Positions 1-5,254 of a stretch of DNA of 6,238 nt are shown one piece after another. A program made the translations under genes and the position numbers. This stretch comes from Methanosarcinales archaeon (lineage in GTDB: Archaea > Halobacteriota > Syntropharchaeia > Alkanophagales > Methanospirareceae): assembly GCA_009618475.1 (NCBI GenBank), contig WJOV01000133.1, positions 1 through 6,238 on the forward strand, written 5' to 3'. Position 1 is the first letter of the stretch; every line of letters begins with the position of its first letter. The notes beneath the pieces were generated by a model that did not search any database, had not been told where the DNA came from, and was given only the letters and a program-made list of their open reading frames with translations.

Positions 1-1
1 A

Positions 2-160
2 AAAAGCCCGGATGGTGCAGGTTCTCCTACGTGGGACCATTGGGAAATGCGCATACACAAGCGGTTGATAGACCTGGAAGCGGATGAAAGAGCACTACGA
101 CAACTTATGCGAATTCCCATACCCAAGGACGTTCACATAGAGATTGTGTTGAAAGGATAG
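2..160 (+). CDS. rps10: Small ribosomal subunit protein S10 (uS10), 3' part only
   Basis: The frame that enters at base 2 stays open for 52 codons and stops at TAG 158-160. It reads SPDGAGSPTWDHWEMRIHKR, then RLIDLEADERALRQLMRIPI, then PKDVHIEIVLKG. The segments WEMRIHKRLIDL and ADERALRQLMRI and the IEIVL ending are the conserved C-terminal half of archaeal S10, a protein of about 100 residues, so roughly half is present and the start lies outside the window. S10 sits in the head of the 30S subunit and helps form the tRNA-binding region. In many archaea it follows the elongation factor 1-alpha gene, so that gene may lie just upstream; this is an expectation, not seen here. The next gene is 78 bases downstream with its own TATA-like box, so it need not share the transcript. 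Confidence 0.93.
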   Translation, partial: KSPDGAGSPTWDHWEMRIHKRLIDLEADERALRQLMRIPIPKDVHIEIVLKG

Positions 161-180
161 CGTAAAGGACAAAAATAGAA

Positions 181-190
181 AAATATAAAT
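181..190 (+). promoter_or_regulatory. Probable TATA box for the 74-residue gene
   Basis: AAATATAAAT lies about 50 bases before the ATG at 239 in a short AT-rich gap after rps10. An archaeal start site about 25 bases downstream would give a leader of roughly 25-30 bases containing the ribosome binding site at 226-233. No clear BRE is visible, and the local AT richness makes chance matches likely. Confidence 0.45.
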
Positions 191-238
191 ATTAGAATTT
201 TGAAATTAAAATAAGTCAGTCAAAAGAGGGGTGATAAA

Positions 239-463
239 ATGGGTGTAGTACCGGATGAAATAATAAAAGAAAAGGATGAGGAAATAGTGGCGCTGATAAA
301 GGAAATAGGCGATTTAGTGGGCGAGCTTAGAAGCGTAGCGGAAGAGACGCAGAGGACCGAAATAATAAATAAAATAACGGAAAAGGAGAAGGATTTGCGT
401 GCCGTGAGGCAGAAAAAAGGGCAATTCACGGCTGTGTTACCGCGACCTACAAAACTCTGGTAA
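239..463 (+). CDS. Small charged coiled-coil protein of unknown function (74 aa)
   Basis: I do not recognise a family. The ATG at 239 is preceded by GAGGGGTGA (225-233), a good match to the archaeal anti-Shine-Dalgarno sequence with about five bases of spacing, which supports a real gene and this start. Residues 5-60 are dominated by E, K, I, L and R with heptad-like spacing of I/L/V, predicting one long helix or a helical hairpin that probably oligomerises. The last 14 residues (GQFTAVLPRPTKLW) break this pattern and form a short non-helical tail with a terminal Trp. There is no signal peptide, membrane segment or Cys, so a soluble cytoplasmic protein is likely. It lies between rps10 and a terminator. 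The opposite strand is also open over the same bases, but that translation is Ser/Phe-rich and lacks a ribosome binding site. Confidence 0.7.
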   Translation: MGVVPDEIIKEKDEEIVALIKEIGDLVGELRSVAEETQRTEIINKITEKEKDLRAVRQKKGQFTAVLPRPTKLW

Positions 464-478
464 TTCAAAAAAAGAGAA

Positions 479-509
479 AAAAGAGAAAAGATTTTTATTT
501 TTCTCTTTT
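479..509. terminator. Bidirectional hairpin and T-rich terminator
   Basis: AAAAGAGAAAA (479-489) is the exact reverse complement of TTTTCTCTTTT (499-509), giving an 11-bp stem around a 9-base loop. It sits between two convergent genes: 15 bases after the stop of the 74-residue gene and directly after the hdrB stop. Leaving hdrB on the minus strand, RNA polymerase reads a long pyrimidine, U-rich stretch down to about 468, the type of signal that terminates archaeal transcription. On the plus strand T runs also follow. Archaeal termination depends mainly on U tracts, so the stem may be secondary to the T content. Confidence 0.65.
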
Positions 510-1400
510 CTATTTTAGTATTTTATCGGGCATCGTAGTAGTTTGGTTGTCCAATCCCAGTTCTTTCTGGCTGAGCCCCATTGCGAGACCGAGAAACTGC
601 GTGGCGAAGAGGATGGGGAAATTAAAGAACACGCCGAAAGCCTTCTCCATCTCCGCTTGCCCCCGGTCGAGCTGCAAATGACAGAACGCACAGGGGTGAA
701 CCATGCAATCACATCCCGCTTCTATCGCACTCACCAATTTCTGACGCATCCATTCCAGAGATTGAACACTGTCGGCAGTTCGGTTTCCACCGCCAGCACC
801 GCAGCACATCAATTTGTCCTTGTATTCTGGCGTCTTCGCACCTGTTACCTTCATAAGGTCTTCTAAGATATAAGGGGTCTCGGAAGAACCGTGTCCTCTT
901 ACCTCTCGTGGTTTGAGGAAATGGCAGCCGTAATGCACCGCTACATTCACATCGTTCATTGGCTTCTTTATCTGCTCCTTTAGCCTGTCCAACCCGATAA
1001 CGTCGTGAAGAACCACGATTGAATGGTGCACCTCCGTAGTCCCCTTGAATTCTCTACCGAATTTACCCAGTATCTCATTTGTCTTTTCTCTTAACTTCGG
1101 GTGCTCTTTCAGTAAATGGTCGGCTTCCTGAAGTGAGCCGTAACAACCATTACACGTCACGACTATCTCCAGGTCCATCTCCTCCGCGATAGTGAGATTT
1201 CGTGCTGCAACAGGAAGCCACGTATGCATGTCAAAAGAGCCAAAGACACCCGGCGCTGGGCAACAGGAAGCACCCATCATCTCCTTCGTCTCTATCCCAA
1301 ACTCTTTAAGTATCTTCTTCGTCCCCGCTTCTATTCCCGGATACCGGTTCGGCGTGATACAGCCGAGGAAATAAGCGTATGTTTTCGATTCTTCCGTCAT
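510..1400 (-). CDS. hdrB: CoB-CoM heterodisulfide reductase subunit B
   Basis: HdrB is the catalytic subunit that splits the CoM-S-S-CoB heterodisulfide in methanogens, using two non-cubane [4Fe-4S] clusters. Both CCG-domain cysteine motifs are complete: C14, C46-C47, C83-x2-C86, and C159, C199-C200, C237-x2-C240. That equals C-x31-CC-x35-CxxC and C-x39-CC-x36-CxxC, as in characterised HdrB. At 296 aa it is close to the roughly 300 aa of the family. The C-terminal segment after residue 255 (FGVFFNFPILFATQFLGLAM) is hydrophobic but also typical of HdrB. The start is fixed by an ATGA overlap with the hdrC stop and by GGAGGT at 1406-1411, five bases before the ATG. With HdrC it should hand electrons from HdrA to the disulfide; hdrA is not in this window. 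In a methane oxidiser the reaction may run in reverse. Confidence 0.95.
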   Translation of the reverse strand: MTEESKTYAYFLGCITPNRYPGIEAGTKKILKEFGIETKEMMGASCCPAPGVFGSFDMHTWLPVAARNLTIAEEMDLEIVVTCNGCYGSLQEADHLLKEHPKLREKTNEILGKFGREFKGTTEVHHSIVVLHDVIGLDRLKEQIKKPMNDVNVAVHYGCHFLKPREVRGHGSSETPYILEDLMKVTGAKTPEYKDKLMCCGAGGGNRTADSVQSLEWMRQKLVSAIEAGCDCMVHPCAFCHLQLDRGQAEMEKAFGVFFNFPILFATQFLGLAMGLSQKELGLDNQTTTMPDKILK

Positions 1401-1957
1401 TTCTTACCTCCTTTTTTTTCCATTCCCTTTAAATTCATCGCATCCCAATCAAAATCAATCATCGCATCATATCCGGTTGTTCTGAATATTGTTTGCACCT
1501 GTTCCAGTTGTTCTTTGTATTTCTGCGTGGTCGGAGGTTGCGACTCGAGACCAACCGCCTCCCTCAGCTTCATCTGGTCTGCACCTATCGGCACTGCGTG
1601 ACCGGTTTTTAGCACGTAAACGCCAATCATCCTGTGTGGTACAGACATGTGCCCCTCTTTCGCTGCTAAGTTCCTTATCGTCCTTATTATATCGGTTGTT
1701 TTCACTCCCTTTGGACATCGCTCATAGCAGGTGTAACATGTCGAGCAGAACCACAGTTCCGGGGCATTAAAAATCTCCTCACGCAAATCTACCAGAGCCA
1801 TTTGAAATAACTTTCTCGTCCTTAACGCCGTGTTCCTTCCCGATGGACAGCTTCCCGTACACTTACCGCATTGCACACACTCCCTGAGCGTTTCCATGTG
1901 CTCCTCGCCAAAAACTTCTCCTCCATGAGCAACTATGTCCTCATATAACGTTCCCAT
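1397..1957 (-). CDS. hdrC: CoB-CoM heterodisulfide reductase subunit C
   Basis: HdrC is the ferredoxin-like electron carrier between HdrA and HdrB. The 186-residue length matches the family (about 185 aa). Two classical [4Fe-4S] motifs are intact: C27-x2-C30-x2-C33-x3-C37-P (CVQCGKCTGSCP) and C71-x2-C74-x2-C77-x3-C81-P (CSTCYTCYERCP). No membrane segment is visible, so this is the soluble type rather than membrane-bound HdrDE. The ATG at 1955-1957 is preceded by GGAGGA (1966-1971, eight bases away). It is the first gene of the hdrCB pair and overlaps hdrB by four bases, which implies translational coupling and equal amounts of the two subunits. The C-terminal tail (MEKKGGKK) is basic. A glycolate-oxidase or succinate-type Fe-S subunit is the only serious alternative; the pairing with a CCG protein of HdrB length argues for Hdr. 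Confidence 0.94.
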   Translation of the reverse strand: MGTLYEDIVAHGGEVFGEEHMETLRECVQCGKCTGSCPSGRNTALRTRKLFQMALVDLREEIFNAPELWFCSTCYTCYERCPKGVKTTDIIRTIRNLAAKEGHMSVPHRMIGVYVLKTGHAVPIGADQMKLREAVGLESQPPTTQKYKEQLEQVQTIFRTTGYDAMIDFDWDAMNLKGMEKKGGKK

Positions 1958-2021
1958 TTGTGTATTCCTCCTTATCTTTTATTTTGCTTATCTCTTTCTT
2001 TTTACATGACTTAACATTTAC

Positions 2022-2036
2022 GTTATAAATAATTTG
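2022..2036 (-). promoter_or_regulatory. Probable TATA box of the hdrCB operon
   Basis: Read on the minus strand, ACCGCAAATTATTTATAACG (2021-2040) contains the TATA-like core TTTATAA (2023-2029) with a purine/C-rich BRE-like stretch upstream. A start about 25 bases further on, near 2000, would give a leader of about 40 bases carrying the GGAGGA site. It lies in the 133-base divergent gap shared with the DUF460 gene. Confidence 0.45.
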
Positions 2037-2047
2037 CGGTTTTTTCA

Positions 2048-2055
2048 TTATATAT
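2048..2055 (+). promoter_or_regulatory. Probable TATA box of the DUF460 gene
   Basis: TTATATAT lies 36-43 bases before the ATG at 2091. With the usual 25-base spacing, transcription would begin near 2080, leaving a leader of only about ten bases and no good Shine-Dalgarno match (AAAGGA at 2061-2066 would fall upstream of the transcript). This gene may therefore be translated almost leaderless, unlike hdrCB next to it. Confidence 0.4.
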
Positions 2056-2090
2056 TCGAGAAAGGAATAATACAAAAATAAATTTAAAAG

Positions 2091-3350
2091 ATGGCATATT
2101 CACACGTGAGACGAAGATACACCATCGTTGGCATAGACCCCGGCACTACGGTAGGAGTAGCCATGCTCGACCTTAACGGAAAGCCAATAGAAGTATTCAG
2201 CTCAAAAAATTATTCGGTATCTGATGCGATAGCACGGATAATAGCGCTTGGGAATCCTTTGATAGTCGCTTCTGACGTTACCCCCATGCCCTCGATGGTA
2301 AAAAAGATAAGCCGTATTTTCTCTTCCCCGGTTCACGAATTAGACGAATCGTTGTCAACGGAAGAGAAAGTTGCACTGACGAAAGGCGAGGGCTACGAAT
2401 ATAAAAATGTGCATGAGAGGGACGCATTAGCCGCTTGCGTTAATGCATTCCGGGGATATAAGAAGAAATTCTCGAAGGTGCAGAAGAAGACGCCGGCTGG
2501 AGTGGACGTAGAAGAAGTGAAGGCATTGGTGGTTAAAGGCGTGTCCATAAGTGCGGCGATAACCCGATTAATCAGTGCTAAAGAGGAGAAAAAGGAGGTT
2601 ACGAAAGAGGAGGAGAAGCAGGAAGAGAAAAAGTGCGGTGAAGAAAGCGATGATATTCTCAGATTACGCAGAATTATGAAAGCGAAAGATGAGCGGATAG
2701 AAATGATGAAGGGGCTCGCGGCAGCTCTAAAGGCGCGGGTGGGGGAAAAAGAACTTGAAATAAGCAGTTTGAGGCGCAAGCTCGATTTTACGCGGTCCAC
2801 GAGAAAGAAGGAGATAGAAAAAACAGAAGGGATGAGGAAGAGGGACAAGGAGATAGAAAGGCTGAGAGAGGAAGTAAAAGCGAGGAGGGTGGAGAATGCA
2901 GAGCTAATGGAGGTCATAGAAGCGCTAAAAGGAAAAAGAGAAGTAAAGGTGAAGGGCGGGAAAAGAATAAAAACGATAAAATCTTTCAGCCGGGCTGCAA
3001 TATTGGATACGGACAGGAAATACGGGTTAAAAAAGGGGGACGTTGTATTCTTACAGGACGGCAGTGGAGGGGGAGCAAGCACAGCGGAATTACTGGCGAA
3101 GAAAGGCGTTGCTTCGGTAATATATGGTAAAGAGCTGTCGCATTTCGCAGCGGATAAGTTCTTTGAATTTGACATTCCCGCTTTTTCTACCGATGAAATA
3201 CCGCTGTTGCTAAACGAGGGAGGCGTAAATGGAGAAGAAGGCGATTTCGCTTTTGTGGATCAACACTTGCTGAATGAAAAGATAGGTGAGTGGAAGAGGG
3301 TGAGGAAGAGAAAAAGGGAAAAGGCGGAAAAGAAAATTGTGTTTATCTGA
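2091..3350 (+). CDS. DUF460 / COG2433 RNase H-fold protein with long coiled coil
   Basis: This is an archaeal conserved protein of unknown function. Residues 10-125 form an RNase H/RuvC-YqgF-like domain: the first strand carries TIVGIDPGTTVGVAMLDLNG with the DPG motif at D16, followed by IVASDVTP (D62) and HERDALAACVNAF (D111). D16, D62 and D111 are candidate metal-binding acids, so nuclease activity is possible but unproven. Residues about 165-280 are extremely rich in E, K and R and should form a long coiled coil. Residues 300-395 form a compact alpha/beta C-terminal domain beginning RAAILDTDRKYGLKKGDVVF, followed by a basic tail (KRVRKRKREKAEKK). An in-frame TAA at 2085-2087 fixes the ATG. 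At 419 aa it is shorter than the roughly 600-650 aa I recall for many COG2433 members, which have an extra N-terminal region; the gene starts directly with the DUF460 domain. No link to the divergent hdrCB genes is evident. Confidence 0.85.
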   Translation: MAYSHVRRRYTIVGIDPGTTVGVAMLDLNGKPIEVFSSKNYSVSDAIARIIALGNPLIVASDVTPMPSMVKKISRIFSSPVHELDESLSTEEKVALTKGEGYEYKNVHERDALAACVNAFRGYKKKFSKVQKKTPAGVDVEEVKALVVKGVSISAAITRLISAKEEKKEVTKEEEKQEEKKCGEESDDILRLRRIMKAKDERIEMMKGLAAALKARVGEKELEISSLRRKLDFTRSTRKKEIEKTEGMRKRDKEIERLREEVKARRVENAELMEVIEALKGKREVKVKGGKRIKTIKSFSRAAILDTDRKYGLKKGDVVFLQDGSGGGASTAELLAKKGVASVIYGKELSHFAADKFFEFDIPAFSTDEIPLLLNEGGVNGEEGDFAFVDQHLLNEKIGEWKRVRKRKREKAEKKIVFI

Positions 3351-3403
3351 GCACAAACTTTTTTGCGAAACAAAAACCGCTAAAAAATGATGGTTTCCTT
3401 GCT

Positions 3404-3430
3404 CAAACTTTCTTTTTAAAAGAAAGTTTG
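3404..3430. terminator. 27-base perfect palindrome between convergent genes
   Basis: CAAACTTTCTTTT (3404-3416) and AAAAGAAAGTTTG (3418-3430) are exact reverse complements around a single T, so the arms are 13 bp. It lies 53 bases after the DUF460 stop and six bases after the mat stop, where a shared terminator is expected. A run of six T at 3359-3364, just after the DUF460 stop, may be the actual release signal for that gene. A degenerate relative of this palindrome lies upstream of mat (4662-4688), so it may also be a dispersed repeat or a protein-binding site. Confidence 0.6.
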
Positions 3431-3436
3431 TTATCC

Positions 3437-4306
3437 TTAAAACGTCCTCAACTCGCCTCTAACCGCCATCTCCGTTATTTCCGTGATGTTTGAAAGCCAA
3501 CCATCCATTATTCGCCCCACCTTCTTTTCCGCTACCCCGGGGTTTGCATCGCTCTTCGGGACAATCTGAGCAGTTATCACCTTCGGGTCGTCTATCCTTC
3601 TGCCTATCTCCGAGAGAATTTTTATATACACCTCTTGAATTCCATCTACGCTATCCACGACCTCGTTGGCTATTTTATCGGCAAGCAAATTGTATATCTT
3701 CCCGGTATGGTTCACCGGATTTTTTCCCGGCGTTCCTTCCATGCTAATAGGTCGGTTTGGCGTGATAAGCCCGTTGCACCTGTTACCACGACCCGCAGCA
3801 CCGTCATCTCCCATCTCCGCTGAAGTCCCGGTCACCGTGATATAGACCGAATCGGGCGTGTCCGCCATGTTTACCTGGGTGTTTACTTCCCTGCTTGTAT
3901 AAGATTCGGCTATGCCGCTTATGAAATCCCGTAATCGCTGCTTTGCCGCTTCATAGTGCTCGTAGTCATCCACGTATTTAGAGACGAAAGCATCGCCAAT
4001 CGTTAAAATTATTTTATCTCTTTCTCTAAGCGCCATCACCTTCATATCCTCGCCTATCGCCTTATCCCTGTTGCGGTATTCCTCCATCACCCGGTTTTCC
4101 ACATTAAGCGCTATGGATTCACTCTCCGAAAGCGGTGCATGTGCAACGCCAAAGGAGGTATCATTCGCCAGTGGTATTTCCCTATCCTTATCTCTAAAAA
4201 CGGTTAAAAGGTCAAAAGAACCACGTCCCAATTTGCTATCCACCACAACGTGGCTATCCACATCCAAATTCCTTATGTTCCGCAGATAATCCTTCGCTGC
4301 TTTCAT
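3437..4306 (-). CDS. mat: S-adenosylmethionine synthetase (archaeal type), C-terminal part of frameshifted gene
   Basis: This 289-residue reading frame holds the main body of the archaeal methionine adenosyltransferase (COG1812), which makes S-adenosylmethionine from ATP and methionine. Diagnostic stretches, numbered from the ATG at 4306, are PLANDTSFGV (45-54), GEDMKVMALRE (85-95), TVTGTSAEMGDDG (157-169), GRGNRCNGLITPNRPISMEG (172-191) and GKNPVNHTGKIYN (194-206), with the typical RTF ending. It is not an independent gene. Homology continues upstream of this ATG in the same frame to about base 4357, where the N-terminal part of the enzyme is found one frame away. Joined, the two parts make 403 aa, close to the 406 aa of the Methanocaldococcus enzyme. 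The sequence shows no other stop or decay. No ribosome binding site of note precedes the internal ATG, so without frame correction this part would probably be poorly made. Confidence 0.9.
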   Translation of the reverse strand: MKAAKDYLRNIRNLDVDSHVVVDSKLGRGSFDLLTVFRDKDREIPLANDTSFGVAHAPLSESESIALNVENRVMEEYRNRDKAIGEDMKVMALRERDKIILTIGDAFVSKYVDDYEHYEAAKQRLRDFISGIAESYTSREVNTQVNMADTPDSVYITVTGTSAEMGDDGAAGRGNRCNGLITPNRPISMEGTPGKNPVNHTGKIYNLLADKIANEVVDSVDGIQEVYIKILSEIGRRIDDPKVITAQIVPKSDANPGVAEKKVGRIMDGWLSNITEITEMAVRGELRTF

Positions 4307-4337
4307 CGCTATCGTATCAACGGCAATTTCTTCGCCC

Positions 4338-4649
4338 TCAAATTCTCGCGTTGCCCGCCCCCCCTAACAAAACGTATATCGGCGAAATAACCTCGCCACC
4401 ACCATATTTCGGGTTCGACCTGCCGGCAACGAGTTGCACTTTATCCGTGTTGTGATGCAATATCATCCCGCACTTTCTTTTATACTCCTTACACAACGCT
4501 ACACTAACCGCTTCTGCTATACCATCGCATAAACTGTCCGGATGCCCCAGTCCTTTTCTTTCCACCATCTCTATCTCTAGCTCCTCAACAGGTTCCCGGT
4601 TCACAAATTCAACTTTTATATTCCTTTTTATCGAATCGCCTACGCTCAT
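4338..4649 (-). CDS. mat: S-adenosylmethionine synthetase (archaeal type), N-terminal part of frameshifted gene
   Basis: Residues 1-97 match the start of the archaeal enzyme: EMVERKGLGHPDSLCDGIAE (27-46) carries the conserved GHPDS substrate-binding motif, ILHHNTDKVQLVAGRSNPKY (63-82) and the GGGEVISPIYVLLGG strand (83-97) follow. After G97 the frame runs into six unrelated residues (AGNARI) and a stop. Removing one G from the run at 4358-4364 restores the expected continuation RATREFEGEE and joins the downstream frame. The ATG at 4647-4649 is preceded by GAGGGAG (4657-4663). It lies 58 bases after the zpr1 stop on the same strand. As it stands this 103-residue product lacks most of the active site and should be inactive. 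Confidence 0.88.
   Translation of the reverse strand: MSVGDSIKRNIKVEFVNREPVEELEIEMVERKGLGHPDSLCDGIAEAVSVALCKEYKRKCGMILHHNTDKVQLVAGRSNPKYGGGEVISPIYVLLGGAGNARI
4358..4364 (-). other. mat: One-base frameshift in a G7 run inside mat
   Basis: The minus strand reads TTAGGGGGGGCGGGCAACG. The codons required by homology are TTA-GGG-GGG-CGG-GCA-ACG (L-G-G-R-A-T), so one of the seven Gs is surplus. A homopolymer miscall is the most likely cause; a natural phase-variable or slippage site is the alternative. A ribosome would need a +1 shift, or RNA polymerase would need to drop one G, to make the full enzyme. Confidence 0.9.
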
Positions 4650-4661
4650 TTTTTCGCTCCC

Positions 4662-4688
4662 TCAAACTTTCTCCCGGAGAATGTTAGT
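4662..4688. repeat. Imperfect palindrome before mat, related to 3404-3430
   Basis: CAAACTTTCT (4663-4672) and AGAATGTTAG (4678-4687) are complementary at eight of ten positions, with an inner perfect stem TTCTCC/GGAGAA (4669-4674 and 4676-4681). The 12-mer CTCAAACTTTCT at 4661-4672 is identical to 3402-3413, so the left arms of the two palindromes that bracket mat match while the centres differ. It lies in the leader between zpr1 and mat and overlaps the GAGGGAG site, so a fold here could affect mat translation. Confidence 0.45.
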
Positions 4689-4695
4689 TAGTTAG
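4683..4695. repeat. GTTA tetranucleotide repeat with stops in all frames
   Basis: Three tandem GTTA units plus G (GTTAGTTAGTTAG) fall in the zpr1-mat gap. Because the unit is four bases long, TAA recurs in all three minus-strand frames, and TAG in all three plus-strand frames. It would stop any ribosome reading through from zpr1 before mat. This may be chance. Confidence 0.5.
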
Positions 4696-4707
4696 TAAAG
4701 ACTCCTT

Positions 4708-5199
4708 TTAAAGAAAGGTTTTTGCTTTGTCAGAAAGTATCGCACTGTTGCCCGCGGGGTCATCTATTATTAACGTCATGCTCGCTTTACCCGACTTTAT
4801 TTCCGCTATTTGCTTCAAAACCGCATTTGCACGCTTCTTTTTTTTACCCTCGACGTTCCTGCTCAGCATCTTCACCACTTCTTCCACTCGCTTCAACACA
4901 CCTTCCACCGTAGAAATGAAGGATTCTCCTCGCCTCGGCTTCACGCTTACACCCAACTCCGGTATCTCAACGCTTCCGAACGAAGACCTTATCACCCTTA
5001 CGTTCAAATCCTGCGTTGACGAAATCACCATCTCATGTCTTCTCCTCTTCTCACCCGATAATATCATTACGTCAGTAAAGCGAAATCCACAAGAGGGACA
5101 AACCGCGGTAAACATCATGGCATCGCCAAAATAAGGAATTTCATAAGGTAAAAAATGCAATTCGCTTTCCGCTCCACAAATCTGGCATTTCTCTTTCAC
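4708..5199 (-). CDS. ZPR1-type zinc finger protein (archaeal)
   Basis: The 163-residue protein matches the archaeal single-copy ZPR1 domain family. A zinc site is formed by C5-x2-C8 and C34-x2-C37, separated by the typical LPYEIPYFGDAMMFTAVCPS stretch (17-36). The family's second module follows, with RVIRSSFGSVEIPELGVSVK around residues 68-87 and the conserved DDPAGNS near residue 146. Eukaryotic ZPR1 has two such repeats and acts with elongation factor 1A; a role as an EF1A-binding or chaperone-like factor in archaea is inference only. The start is GTG at 5197-5199: an in-frame TGA at 5206-5208 excludes any start further up, and moving inward would remove the first Cys pair. Basic residues KKKKR (about 118-122) lie in the middle. 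It lies 55 bases after sepF and 58 before mat on the same strand. Confidence 0.85.
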   Translation of the reverse strand: MKEKCQICGAESELHFLPYEIPYFGDAMMFTAVCPSCGFRFTDVMILSGEKRRRHEMVISSTQDLNVRVIRSSFGSVEIPELGVSVKPRRGESFISTVEGVLKRVEEVVKMLSRNVEGKKKKRANAVLKQIAEIKSGKASMTLIIDDPAGNSAILSDKAKTFL

Positions 5200-5209
5200 G
5201 TCACGTCAC
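5200..5209 (-). repeat. Tandem GTGAC at the zpr1 start
   Basis: On the minus strand two GTGAC units run straight into the GTG start codon (GTGACGTGACGTG). GTGA is part of the archaeal Shine-Dalgarno consensus GGAGGTGA, but the spacing to the GTG is too short for ordinary use. The only other candidate, GGAG at 5216-5219, is rather far away, so initiation may depend on coupling or on an unusual arrangement. Confidence 0.4.
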
Positions 5210-5254
5210 ATCGAACTCCAATTCCGCATTGCACCGCTGCGCTGCACCGCCAGG

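Noticed and set aside
220..468. 82-codon minus-strand frame opposite the 74-residue gene
   Set aside because: The translation is Ser/Phe-rich, as expected from the shadow of a charged helical gene; the plus-strand frame has the ribosome binding site and promoter.
543..866. Plus-strand frame opposite hdrB (107 codons), and a similar one at 1224-1601
   Set aside because: Both fall inside hdrC/hdrB, whose cysteine motifs are unambiguous, and neither resembles a known protein.
2393..3175. 260-codon open frame on the minus strand
   Set aside because: It lies wholly inside the DUF460 gene and its product is almost only Ser, Phe, Leu and Ile, the mirror of Lys/Glu-rich codons on the other strand. 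It has no ribosome binding site or recognisable domain.
3437..4649. Two separate genes instead of one broken mat
   Set aside because: The two frames match consecutive parts of one enzyme family, the sum length is right, and a one-base change joins them exactly at a G run. Programmed frameshifting was considered but there is no supporting precedent known to me for this family.
4727..5134. 135-codon plus-strand frame opposite zpr1
   Set aside because: zpr1 on the minus strand has clear family motifs and this frame has none.
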